Positions 45,746-57,095 of a stretch of 64,000 bases of DNA are shown here, one piece after another. Source of the DNA: Neospora caninum Liverpool (Eukaryota > Apicomplexa > Conoidasida > Eucoccidiorida > Sarcocystidae); assembly GCF_000208865.1 (NCBI RefSeq), contig NC_018394.1:4281797-4345796 (forward strand). The letters run 5' to 3'. Within the stretch, counting starts at the first letter, position 1. Each line of letters begins with the position of its first letter. The translations under genes and the position numbers were made by a program. The notes beneath the pieces were generated by a model, which ran no database searches, was not told the origin of the DNA, and was given only the letters and a program-made list of their open reading frames with translations.

Positions 45746-46410
45746 GGGAAGAGAGAGGAGACAGAGAAGACTGAAGAAGGAGAGACAGCAGGACGGGAAG
45801 GAAGAGAGAAGGGAAAAAAGAGAGGGAAAGAGGAAGAGGAAGACAGAGAGGAAAGAGGAGGACGAGAGCGACAGTGATGGAGGAAGCGGAAGCGAAGAAC
45901 GGGAAAGCTCGAGGGGAAGAGATGACACGAATCGAGGAGGAAGCAGAAGAAGAGAGCGCACAGTCCGGAGAGAGACAGGGTGCTTTGGAAGGGACTCACA
46001 CTGAGAAATGGAGACGCGCCAAATGCTGCTCAACCGCGGCACAGCTCAAAACAGACTTGAGGAAGATGATTTCTGTGGAGAGAAAAAAACCTGACGCACG
46101 AAGAAAAAGAAATATTCGAACCGAGAAAGAAGGGTCCTTATTGAGAAATACACACAGAGACAAGGAATGAGACATGAAAGGCATTTCCATCTTCCCTCCC
46201 GGTTGAGATGTTTGCAAGCAGGCAGACTGAATGGTCCCCGCATGCAGCGAGACACGCGGAGACACGTATGCACGGAAGAAATCGAGCCGGGAAGAGAATA
46301 GAAAAACGGAATGCACGGAATTTCGGTTCCAACGGCTGTTCCCTTTTTGTCCAGGAGACTGAATTGATTGACACACACATATGTCTCGGAGGTAGGTATA
46401 CGGTAGTTTC

Positions 46411-47105
46411 CTTCTCTTCCTCCTTCGTCTTCTCTTTCTCCTTCGCCTTCTTTTTCCCCTTCCTCTTCTCTGTCTCTTTATCCTTCTTATCATTTCCTTC
46501 GTCTTCCCTGTCTCTTTCCTGGTCTCCTTCATCTCCTTCTCTGTCTCCTCTCTCTCTGTCTCCTGTTCTGTCTCCTACTCCTTCTTCTTGTCCTTCTTCT
46601 GTGTCTCCAGTCTCCCCCGTATCCTCCGTCTCCTTCTCTGTCTCCGACTGGTGGCCTCCTGCGCAGTCTTTCTCTCCTCCGTCCTTCCTTTCCGTCCTTT
46701 TCTTCTTTCTCTTCTTTTTCTTCCTTTTTTTCTCCTTCGCATCTCCTTAAATCGAGGAGAGGAGTTCGTCTCGCTGCAGCTGTCGCCTGTTTTACTGCTT
46801 CTGTCTTCCTCCGATTGTCCATCTCCAACTGCCTTGGCCGTGACTTGGCCGTGGCTGACGATGCGAGGAGAGAGAGAAGGCGAAAAGAAAGGAGAAAGCT
46901 GAAGAAGTGTGCAGAAGGACAACGTCGAAAGGCCGAGAGACGCCGGCGAGAGGAAAAAGCGACAAGAGAGGCTGCGCGACTTCTCCGAGAGAGACACCCA
47001 AGAGAAGGCCGCGAAGAACAGACACCAAAAGAAAGCAGAGAAGTGAAAAACTGAGAGGACGAGAATGAGAGGAAGGAGGGGAAGAGAAGACACATAGAGA
47101 GGACG
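46411..47105. repeat. Pyrimidine block followed by purine block
   Basis: 46411-46746 is almost all T/C on the plus strand (CTTCTCTTCCTCCTTCG-like). 46862-47105 is then strongly purine-rich. The two halves face each other as imperfect inverted low-complexity tracts in the divergent promoter region. Confidence 0.8.
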
Positions 47106-47307
47106 CCGTCTTCAGCGGTGTTCGGATGACTGGAATACGAAGAAACGTCGACTCCAGCTTTCTCTTCCTCTCTCTGCGTCATTCCCGCCCTCGATCTCGT
47201 GTTTCATTTCCCTCAGCGTCACGCATACTCCTTGCAAGAGCAAAAGCCTTTCTGTGTCTTCTTCTTCCTCATCTTCATCTTCTTCCTCTTCTCTGTCTCT
47301 GTCAACG

Positions 47308-50300
47308 ATGGCGAGAAACACAGCGCTGGGGATCGCCGGGGCTGCGGCATTTGGTGGAGCCTGCTTTTTCTCCTATATCCTCTCGAAGAAGCCTCCGTCG
47401 AAAACCAGCTTTCCTTCGGGTACAACGCGGCTGCTTCTCTCGCAACACTCCCCTTTTTTTTCTCAGGATCTCTTCAACTTCCTGGTCGGTGGGCGCACCG
47501 CCGCCCGCCCTCAACTTGTCGATTCTCTCTGCAACTCCCTGTGTTTTTGTGCGCAGACACCTAGACGAAGCCACTCCATATATATATATATACATACATA
47601 CATATATACAAAGATATACATACGCCTAGATACAGATATATATATATATATATATACCTAGATACAGGTACATGTACAGTCTCCTCTGTACAGATCTAGA
47701 CAGGTCTACACAGATGTGTAAATATATATTTGTGGAACTGTGTGCATGCGGCGCTTTTGTTACTGATCTCTTTGGTGCGCATGTTTTTCTGTTCAGAGCA
47801 AGAAAGGAAGGCGATTTTCGACAAGAGTGCCCATGCGTGGGACTGGGAGATCGGGCTCGACGAGTTTGTGAGGAAAATTCCTTTTTCGGAAAGCACGCGA
47901 TCGTCACAGACTCTAAACGCCCCCGTCGTCTGTGCTTGCCTCTCCGAAATCGCACCTTTTCGTGGACAGGCGCGGCCTGCATCTATGCCGCGTTCTCTGC
48001 TTTGTTGAGCTCTCAGTGAACAGAATCAAGACAGCCAAAGAACGCACGAGAGAGAACGGAGCGCTCGTCCCGGCAGATTCCATGTCTCATCGAAGATTTC
48101 TCTCAGATCTGTTTCCTTTACAGCTTCTAGGAATTCGTTCGTGGAGGAAAGAACTCGTCAAGCGCGCCTACGGAGACGTCCTGGAAGTCGCTGCAGGTTC
48201 GACAAAGAGGGCGAGATGAGAAAAAACTCAAAACGGGGGGATTGCATGCGGCGGAGACGTGAAAGAAGACTTGGAGGGGAAGGCGACGGATGCGCTGCTA
48301 GAGGAAGAGGGAGGTAGAGCGTTTCGTCTTTCTAGGAGTCCGACTGTCTAGGGGGCAACCGAGGCTTTCGAGAAATAAAGGCATTTTGCGGCAAAGAAAG
48401 TGGTGGAAAAGGAGAGGCTGGCGCGTCAAGCAAGGAAGAAAAAGAGACATTTAGGTTGCTGGGTTTACATTTGTGACGAGACACCGCGCAGATGGATGCC
48501 GTCTGTTGAAAAGTCGACGAACTTGCTCTGCGCTTTTTTCCGTCTCGCGATTTGCGCCTGGTCTGCTCGTCGGGCCTTCTTCGCGAGTGGTATATTCACA
48601 GATGATTTGATTCCAGAAAGGTTTTGGTAACAACGACACGTGAAGAGTCGGTTCCGTCTTTCCTCGCCCTCTTTCTTCTTTCTTGCCTGCAGGCACGGGC
48701 CGAAATCTCCACTTTTACGACTCGGAGAAAGTCAAGCGTCTCGTGGTGAGGAAAAGACCGAAGAGGAAAAGGTGGAGGTGAAAAAGAGACGCGCCTTCAC
48801 AGGAAAAGGAGACGCGCCTTCGCGGCGAGCGTGGCCGCAAGACTTTGGAGCGGAGGGAAAGCGAGAAGGAAAGCGAGAAGGAAAGAGAGTTGACCAGAAA
48901 GCGAAGGAGAAAAAGAAAAGAGCGAAAGGGATAGAGATCTTCACAGGTCCGGAAGGACACCTCTCGGAGCTCTCGAGGAGTGTTGCGTCTCAGGTGGACG
49001 AGAAAACAGACGAAACAAGGAAGAGAATTCAAACATGAAAGAGAGAAAGGAGACTGGATTTGCTTCCGCGCACACGCCGTGTATGCGTGTGTCACGTTCG
49101 CTCTTTTTCTGAGAAAAAAACGTCGCGTTGTGTCGTGTCCGCTTCTTCGTAAGTGTGAAGATGGAGGCGAGACAGCAACCTCGTCGCCGCAGGGTCGCGG
49201 GACAAGACACCAGACGGACGAGCCCTCTGTGCTTTTTTCCTTCTCTGTTTTTCTTGAATTTTCTCGCCCTCATGGAAGGAGAAATCCGAACACGACGCTA
49301 CAACGACGCGGAGAACAGAAACCGCGAGATCGGGACGGTTTGCTGTTCGCTCCGGTGTCTAGACGGCCGGACGCTTTGTCGAGTGTTGACGACACAAGGA
49401 CAGCAGGCGTTTTGTGAACGAGGCCTTTCGCTTCTGTTTTCCTTGTTCTCGTCGTGTTTCGCACCAGCGAGAGCATGCGCACGAAAATACAAAGTTGTGT
49501 AAAAGCGTGTCTTTTCTGCCTCCTTCAGGTCACCGATTTCAGCCGCCCCATGCTCAGCAAGGCTCTGGAGAAGAAAGGTAAAAGGTTAACCACATTGTCT
49601 CCTCCTCCGTTTCTGGCCTCTGAGAAGAGACACCGCCTATCGCCTCAAAAAGCTGCCTTTCCTTTGTTGGATGATGTGTGTCCACATTGGTACTGCTCAA
49701 ATCGAGTCACCAGAAACAAACTGTAGTCCCTGGGATACTGAACATGTCTCCGGTTACCAGGTATAGACTCAGCTTCGCCTTGCTCAGAAGAGACGACGGA
49801 GCCTAGCAAATTGGTCTTGGCGTTTTTTCTTTCTCCTCGTAGTGCTGTCTCTGCGTCGCCTGTTTTTTCTTTGCCCCCAGACAAACGCAACTCCTTCCAT
49901 TTCTGCCTGCCGCTCTTGTTCCTCTTCTCGTTTTCGAAACCCGAATTTCTCTTCTCCTTTCAGTCCGTCTTCGACGCACAGTCTAGCGATGAGAACCTGT
50001 TTTCGTTCCTGCGCGTGTTTCGGACTTCACGCGAAACTTCCATCTTTCAGGGAAGATTTCCTACTTGCTCTCTAAATGGGTTTCTTGTACGAACCACAAA
50101 AGACGCTCCTTCGCCGTGGGTGTTTTGTGCTGCCTACAAATGCGCCGTCAGATGCGCTCCAGGGGATTCCAGTGGAATTTAAATTGCAAAACTCGGCTAA
50201 GCTGAAGTTCCCCGATGAGAGCTTCGATACCGTGGTCGACACATTTGGTATGCGATCGTCAGTAAAAGAATCCGAACATCAACAAACAGGTCATAGCTCG

Positions 50301-52837
50301 ACCTTGTAGTGTTGCGTTGATACATTACAAGCAGATTTGTCGTTTCGGTGCAAAGGCTTGGCGACGTCGAACGCCCAACATCACCTGAATCGTTTTTTCC
50401 ATACCCTATCCAGATGGGCACTCTATATATAATTATTTCTATACATATATATTTTTATATTTTTTATATACATAAATATAAATATATATATATATATATA
50501 TATGTAAACAAGGACATACTGCTTGCGCATTCGGTATCTTGGCATTTTGGGTCGTGTGCGCCTCGAGTCTCCGCCTTTTTCTTTTTTTGCTCGTGAAAAG
50601 ATTCGACACGAGGGAAAGCCCTTTCCACTTTTCTGTTCTCTCTTTCTGGCCGTCGGCTTTCGCGTTGTCCGAAAGAAGTCGAGCCGCGAGCTTTGTATTC
50701 CCTGTTCTTCTTCAGTGCATGCCCGGCGCCTCTCTCTCTCTCTGGTGCCTTGGCTCGCTTTCTGCAGTTGTTCTTTCTTTTTCACTCTTCGTTTCTTCTT
50801 CTTCTCATATTTCGCCTGTTCTTTTCAGGCATTTGTTCGTACGAGAAACCGCTTGAGACTCTCCAGGAGCTGAAGCGCGTGCTGAAAGAGGTGAGAAGAG
50901 AGAAGACTCGCGAGTGTCTTTTCGTTTTCTTCTTTCGATCGCAGAGACCGTGGAGACAGAGAGAGAATCGAAAGGAGAAACAGGCAGGCTCTTTAGGGAC
51001 GGCGCCATCCCCCGAACCGGGCGTGCTGGGAGAGATGAGAAAACCCAGACACCGATACTCGCGCTGAGAAAAGAAAAGAAAACAAGACGACGGCCTCCCG
51101 TTTTGGAGTCGTCTTTCGAGCAGCAGAGAGGCCCGAGAAAACGGGGAGAGGCCCCAAGTTCAGAGAACTGAAAGGAAACAGAGGCGCCGCGAGTTTGCTC
51201 GTGCAAGTTACCGAATTCTTCTTTAGGACTGCTGGCTACCACGACGCCTCTGGGCTGCTCCGGGTAGCTGCGCGTGTGTTGAACCTGGAAGAACGAAATT
51301 CGATTTTAGCCCCACCGATGAACGACGAGTCCCCTTCCGTCTCTCGCGTTCGCGCCCGGCGAGAGACCAGAGAACCGCGAGTAACGTGCGTCTCTCTCCA
51401 GAACCTGGAGAAAACGGACGCGTGCCTGGAAAGTCGACGGCTGTTTGCTGGTCTGCGAAGTCGTCTCTTTGTCTCGAGCGCGTTTTTCGAAAGACAGTGA
51501 GGGCGAGAGCGCGCGCGGCAGTTCGTGTCACGAGTGCGGTCTCTCTCTCTTTTCTCGCTTCGCAGGGCGGCGTTTTGCTCCTTCTGGAACACGGCGAAGG
51601 CACGTGGGTTTACTTCAACAAGAAAATCGAGAGAAGTCTTCTCCGGCACGTGTGGAAGTTCGGCTGCTACTACAACCGCCCCATTCGCCAGCTCGTCAGC
51701 GAGGTACGCAAAAGCGAAGGAGACGCGGAAAGATGCCAGGCAAACCTGTCGATTCCCCGAAAACTTACGCACACATCGCCCGACCCATCTACACGCAAAG
51801 GCCTAGACAGAAGCATGCACATAATTAGGTAGAGGCATATAGGTGTCTTGTTGTATATTTGTGGGTACGCAGGCACAGATAAACTTCTAGGTGTATATGT
51901 GTGAGTATTTGTGGGACTGCAGATAAGAGATTTCGACACGCACGTACATTTGCGTATACACACCTACGTTTATATCGGGACTGATTTCTCCGCGTATATA
52001 TGTGCGAAGATTTGTTGTGGAGATCCAGGTGTTCATGCGCAGAGGGCCCCACCCCCGAACGCACAGTCCAGACAAGGAGATGCATGCATACAACACGTAA
52101 ATATATCTAGTAGGTATACACATGTATGCAAATACGTGAATAGCAGTATGACTAGCGGAAGGCATCGTTTTACTTCCAGTCGCGTCTGCTGTTGCTTTTC
52201 TAGGCCGGTTTCGACATTGTGCTCGAGAAGCGTCGCACTTTCGGTAAGTGTTTTTGCCAGAACACTCCAGGCGAAAGGTCTTCTTTGCGCTCGGCAGGCG
52301 TCAAGTTCATGAACCCGGTGACGCGTGTGGATGAAAATGTCGATCTCACTTTCCACTTTCTTCCCTGGGGGTGTCGTCGTTCTCTCACGAAATATCCATT
52401 TGCGGCGGCAATGAAGTCGCCAGAACCGCACTGTCTTCAGCCTGATGGATTCCGGTCCCAGGACGTTTACCTAGCGCTGCTGGCCGCTTCGGTCTGGGTC
52501 AGTTTTGAAATTCCACATTCCCATGAGAGCATGCGGCCAAAGTGTAACTCCACCACTTCTCAGACAAAAAAGTCCAGGTGGGAAAAGAGCAAGTTGAACG
52601 GTGTCTTGTACAGCGGAGCTTCCAGCTTTCCCCAGAAAAAAGATGCCTCCGTCGCGTGCAGCCCTGTCTCCAGTTTTCGCGCGTTCGTTCTCCCTTTTCG
52701 ATGTCTTTCTCGCCTTCGCTTGCCTCTCTCCTCCGTCTCTGCTCCGTCATGGTGCAGGCACGACCTACCTCATTGTCGCCAAGAAACCTGCAGGCGAACA
52801 CGTCCGGCAGTTTCCAGAGCGCGAAGGCAAAGAATAG
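47308..52837 (+). CDS. Membrane-anchored class I methyltransferase, OMS1/METTL-type, ten exons
   Basis: Exons: 47308-47419, 47797-47867, 48124-48196, 48693-48745, 49529-49577, 50173-50247, 50829-50890, 51566-51703, 52204-52243, 52758-52837. They total 753 nt, 250 aa. The N-terminus (MARNTALG, then GAAAFGGACFFSYILS) is a single predicted membrane span. The SAM-binding core follows: motif I GDVLEVAAGTGRNLHFY (residues 79-94), the acidic strand end VTDFSRPML (Asp106), then KLKFPDESFDTVVDTFGICS (motif IV region), and strands GGVLLLLEHG, GFDIVLEKRRTFG and TTYLIVAKK. The order matches small-molecule or lipid-type class I enzymes such as yeast Oms1 (mitochondrial membrane) and METTL7. Substrate is unknown; a mitochondrial or ER membrane location is inferred from the anchor. 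Several exons are only 40-75 nt. The exon 6 acceptor was chosen by phase; a donor GTTCGA after exon 3 is unusual but keeps the motif intact. Confidence 0.9.
47579..47660. repeat. TA microsatellites in methyltransferase intron 1
   Basis: Two TATATA runs separated by CATACATA-like sequence lie within the first intron (47420-47796). Confidence 0.9.
50423..50505. repeat. AT-rich microsatellite in a methyltransferase intron
   Basis: TATATA, TTTTTATAT and a final (TA)n lie between the exons ending at 50247 and starting at 50829. Confidence 0.9.
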
Positions 52838-54076
52838 TCGAAACGAAAAAAGCGGCTCGAACTCGCAGCGGGGTTCCCCGACTTGAGACACGAGGTGTCG
52901 GAGGGGGAACAAGCACACAGAAGCAAACACAGACTCTCCGCGCATGTGTGCGGGCTGGAGGCTCTGTGGAAAGCTTCAACGTCTATGTATCTGACAGTGG
53001 GAAAAACGACTGCATCCACCGTGGAGACATCCACCCATGTCCCCGATGGTACACACACACATTTATATGTATATGGATGCATAGATGTATATGAAATCAT
53101 GTACACACACGACAAACAAGGGAACAGGGCCGTGCCTGCGCTTGCATGCGCCACGGTGCAAAAGTGCAACATATAAATAAATATAGATGTATATATAATC
53201 TGTCTCGGCGTGCGTACATTGGGGCGTATGCTAAAGTGTATACCTATTGGGCTGGTGTACACGCCTGTGGGAGTTGCATGCAAAAACTTAGGTAAAAAAA
53301 GGGCGTGTGGATATGGAGATGTGCTTGCTTCTGTTTCCTGTCTGATGCGGTGTTTGCTTCACGTGGCGAGTGTGGTTGGCGTGATGTCTTCTCCCTCTGC
53401 TCTTCCAGGTTTTCTTGTCCTGCTCTGTCTCCGTGTCTCTTGGTGTTTCTTTGTCTCTTTCACAGTCGTCTTGCTCTTTCAGCTTTTTTCTCAGGTTTCC
53501 GCTTTGCATCGCTTTCTTTCTCTCAAAGACAGCAAAGTGGCGCACGTTGCTCCCTGCGAAGCGGCGCGAGACTCCTCCCCGCATACGAAATCGCAGTCTT
53601 ATCCCTGCTCTCACCACATTCCTTCTCTGTGCCGTGTTCTTCTCTTGGTCTTTCCACATTCCGTTCCTGCGCCTTGTTTATCCCATCGGGTTGCCTTTTT
53701 CCTTTTTTCCTGGCCAACAAACACCCGTCCGGGCTCTGGCCTTTCTTTTCCCCTGCGTGGACTGTTGCGTTCAATTGCGTTTCTCGCGCGACTCTGCCGT
53801 AGCAGAGAGAAAGCGCGCACTAAGAGAACAAAGAGAAGACGGCGAGAAGAGAGAACCTCGCACAGCGACGGAGAACGGTCGTTTCTGAGAGCACTGAGTC
53901 ACCTGTGCCGATTTCTTTAGCTGGACATGTGTCTGTTTTGACAAGATGCGCAAGGCGCGAAAAATCCACAAAAACGGAACCTTCCCTTGGAATACACAAC
54001 CGCGCGCGCGGCAGCGTTTCGCCCTCCACAATGGAGAAACTTCTCTCTCCTTTCCCTGTTTCCTTCCCTGCTGGCG
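52838..54076. other. Convergent intergenic region
   Basis: Between the methyltransferase stop and the EF-hand gene stop. It contains TA-rich runs near 53.06 and 53.17-53.20 kb and a pyrimidine-rich part around 53.33-53.75 kb. Overlapping frames there are compositional and show no motif. Confidence 0.5.
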
Positions 54077-54697
54077 TTAAATGGACGCCGCCACGTATTC
54101 GCGATATTCACGTAGAGTCAGGAGTCCGTCTTGATTTGCATCAACGGAACGGAAGAAAGAAAAGAGTTCCTGGTTCCCAATCTCCGGATGGGTGATTCGA
54201 ACCTCGTACGCATCCAGCATCCCTGCAAATCCAGCAAAAAAGGAATCAGACAGCGCGGAAAAAGTAAAAAGGAGCAAAGCGTGAAGAAACCAAGACGGCA
54301 CGGCACGCCTTGGGGAGAGTTTTGTAGAGGGAGACGCCGCGGAGTGGAGACACTCGCGAGTTTTTGCGAAACCGGGACTGCGGTCGGCTACCAACCCTTT
54401 TTCTCTCTTCATATTTTCCTTTTGGAGCTTACCGTCTCCGTTAGTGTCGTATTCCATGAATTCTTCTCGAAGGAAAGTCTCGTCCTCTTCGTCGAGTTCA
54501 CGCCCCACTTTGTGCACGGTTGCCTTGTCGTCTGCAGCCGTGCGAGGCGGGCTGGACGAATTTCCTTTTTGGGTGGCAGGGGGTGCCTGTGAACTCGCTC
54601 CCTCAACCAGCAAGAGAGAAGAGAAGGGAAGAGAAGAAAGAGAGGAAAGAAAAAAGAGAGAAACGAGACAGAAGACGACGCGACAGGCGACCTTCAT
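54077..54697 (-). CDS. Secreted or lumenal two-EF-hand calcium-binding protein
   Basis: Two exons, 54697-54433 and 54222-54077, join in phase 1 to 136 aa. The start MKVACRVVFCLVSLFF begins a clear signal peptide that probably ends near GASSQA (about residue 38). A Ser/Pro-rich spacer precedes two canonical EF-hands: loop 1 DTNGDGMLDAYE (Asp84-Glu95) and loop 2 DANQDGLLTLRE (Asp116-Glu127), each with ligands at positions 1, 3, 5 and 12. The intron interrupts loop 1 exactly at its Gly codon; reading through it would destroy the EF-hand, which supports the splice. There is no HDEL/KDEL-type ending (YVAASI), so residence in the ER is not shown. It is far shorter than calumenin-type proteins. Target unknown. 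Confidence 0.88.
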   Translation of the reverse strand: MKVACRVVFCLVSLFFLSSLSSLPFSSLLLVEGASSQAPPATQKGNSSSPPRTAADDKATVHKVGRELDEEDETFLREEFMEYDTNGDGKLQKENMKREKGLVADRSPGFAKTRECLHSAASPSTKLSPRRAVPSWFLHALLLFTFSALSDSFFAGFAGMLDAYEVRITHPEIGNQELFSFFRSVDANQDGLLTLREYREYVAASI

Positions 54698-57095
54698 GCT
54701 GGAGAGGAACTCGAACAAAAAGACACTGTCCCTGTGACGGAAGAAAAAAGAGACAGAGAGAGAGAAGAGACACAAGAAAAGAGAGAAGAGATAAAAGAAC
54801 AGACAGAAAAGAGGGGAGGGGAATTTGACAGGGAAACGAGCCAAAAAGGTACCGTTGACAAAAAACCTAATCGCATACAGCGCGGAGGATTCAAAAGGCG
54901 ATGTGAGAGAGAGAGAAGGAAGAGGCGAGAAAAAGGACTGTCGCAGAGGTATAACGGTGGGGGAAATGACTGCTAGGAGAGAAGGGCAAAGACAGGCGTC
55001 GTCCACCGAGAGGCAAACGAAAGAAGAGAGCGGGGAACAGCCGAGGCTCCTCGATGTCAGGGCTGTGCCGACGTACGCCAGACGGGGGAAATCAATCAAC
55101 TTTCGGAATTTTTGAGAACAGAAAGGCAACCTCCCGCGGAGACGACCTCGTTGAGACACGCCCCGCTCACTTTAAAACCCGCGCAGAAAAAAAGATTTCT
55201 CTCCCTGGCACTGACGCACGTCACGTCCGTTTGGAAGAAATTCAGACGGAAAAAGGCAAGCAACCGCACGGCGGTTCCCCTGCGAAGACAAAGAAGGGGG
55301 AGGGGAAAATCCAGAAAAGGAAGGGAGAACTCACGCTTCGTGACAACCAATGCAGCGGGGCTGTCGAAAACACGCAGGCAAAACAAGCGAGAAAAAAACG
55401 GAAGCAGAGAGAGAAACGGAGACAGGCGCGAAAGCGCGCTTTCTCTTGCGTTATCTCAACTCGCCTTCTCTTCGTCGATCTGCTCGATCCGAGAGGAAGA
55501 TGTCTTTCGTCTGGCTTTGGAAAGAAAAACAATATGCCCCGGAGACGCTCTGTTCTCCGTCTCTTGCCCCGCCTGTGGGCCTTGAAACGGACGAGACTCG
55601 GACGCGCTTCAGCGTCGCTTTTCGGTTTCCAACAAGCAGCGTCAGCAACACAGCGGGAAGGAGAGGAAGGAAGGGACAGAGAGACAGCCAAACAGACAGG
55701 GAAATAGAGGAGAGAAAGAGAGAGAAAGAGAGAGAAAGGACGACACAAAGGGCTGAGAGCGTGGAAGTAGATGGGCTTTTTTGAGGGAAGGGGAAACGCG
55801 ACGCAGCGCGCGAGGAGTCACGACGCGTCGAGGAAGGGAGACGGTCTTCTGGGGGCGGCGGCTGGCCCTCTGGGTCTCTCCGTCTCTGGGCAAGGATTCG
55901 CGTTCTTCCTCTGCTTCCTGTCGAATTTTCTCTCGGCTTCGCAGCCCGTGGAAATCCAGAAAAAACGCCTTTCGGTCTTTTCCCGGAAACGCCGGTTTTC
56001 CTACCAACCGTGCCCCGACTCGGCCGACGCGCGCGCTGTACATACACCCGACACACACTGGCTAGGCGCACCGCGGGATGTGAAAACACACACTCGCCTT
56101 CTCTCTGAAAGCGAGGAGAACAGCCTTTCTTTTCGGCGTTCTTCGGCGACCGCTGAGAGAAGACGTAGATCGCTGCTGTCTCCTTGTGCGTTTGTTTTGG
56201 GCTGCTCACCAGCAAGTCTTACAGAGTCTCGTTGCGTGTGACCTTCCGTCGTCGCGCGGTGCGGTGTCTTCTGCGCTAGCTTTTTTCACGCGGTCTGTGT
56301 TCGATTCTATCTCGTCTTCCTCTGCCGGTAAACAGGATCTTTTGTTGTTACTGGTTATGAAAAAGAAATAACAGCTAAATCTGATAGTACTGTTAAAGCT
56401 TCACAAGAAGGAATGTAGCATGCGAAGAAAGTTTCTTTCTCGCGCTTCCTAGACACGTCTTCGGCCTGTGCAGGTGTCTCCTTTCCCGCCGCCGTGCCTC
56501 TCTCCCTTCTCGCTTCGCGCCTCTTTTCTCTCTTCACTGCTCTCCGTTTGTGTCTTGTGAAGTTTTTTTCTCGCGGCGCCTTCGCCCTTCCTCCTGTCTC
56601 TGTCACCCTGAGCCGAGGCTCTTCCTCCCGCACACCCGAGAAGAGGGAAGAAGAGGAAGAAGAAGCGGAAGAAGAGGAAGAGGGACAGAAAGAAACTGAG
56701 AGAGAAGAACGGCAAATGACAGCGAGCGGACCCGAGGAAGACGGAGAGAAAGAGAGGAGTCCAGTTGCGCTCGCTCTGGTGGCGAACGCATGTGAAGAAA
56801 TGTAGCTCTTCTTTTTTAATAGCAGGCACACTAGGGAGGGATCCTCTACCATATTCTCTCACTTCTTTTCTCCACGTCTTCCTCGCGGTCCTTGTCTTCC
56901 TCTGCTTCCACATTTTCCTCTTCTGCTTCGTGCCACACTCTACGCCTCCTCCGTCTCCCTGTCGTCTTCTTTCTTCTTCCCTGTCTTCTTTTCCTTCCCC
57001 ATCTTCTCTGTCTGTTCCTTTGCTCTTCAAGCCTCTTCTCTGGTTTTTCTTCTTCTGTCTCCCGTCTTTTCTTCTCTCGTTTCCGTCGCGCCAAG
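54698..57095. other. Divergent intergenic region between EF-hand and DHHC genes
   Basis: Both promoters should lie here. The left part (54.7-55.8 kb) is purine-rich on the plus strand; 56.45-57.09 kb is mostly pyrimidine-rich and probably the DHHC 5' UTR. The frames are low complexity. It contains the short plastid-like insertion at 56335-56417. Confidence 0.55.
56335..56417 (+). pseudogene. Short AT-rich fragment resembling plastid rpoB (possible NUPT)
   Basis: An abrupt AT-rich island in a GC/pyrimidine-rich region. The plus-strand frame GGA TCT TTT GTT GTT reads GSFVVTGYEKEITAKSDS and then TVKASQEGM, using almost only A/T-ending codons as in apicoplast genes. The pattern TG.E, Ser, Val-x-Ala, EG matches the RpoB segment that in plastids reads VGTGLER followed later by a Ser, an Ala-rich strand and EG. 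It would be a nuclear copy of plastid DNA of about 80 bp, non-functional here. The match is from recognition only; no alignment was run. Confidence 0.5.

Larger units (their letters stand above)
45489..47307. other. Divergent promoter region of YbaK and methyltransferase genes
   Basis: 1.8 kb between a minus-strand and a plus-strand gene, so both promoters should be here. It holds a 35-bp minisatellite next to the YbaK start, a long pyrimidine block and then a purine block (separate entries). Frames of low-complexity Ser/Leu/Phe or Arg/Glu follow from this composition. Confidence 0.55.

Noticed and set aside
45455..46042. Ser/Leu/Phe-rich minus-strand frame across the minisatellite
   Set aside because: A 35-bp repeat keeps all frames open by composition; no domain or conserved feature is present.
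47474..47560. Plus-strand exon DLFNFLVGG after a strong acceptor in methyltransferase intron 1
   Set aside because: Joining it to exon 1 gives a frame that stops at once, while skipping it keeps the methyltransferase frame intact.
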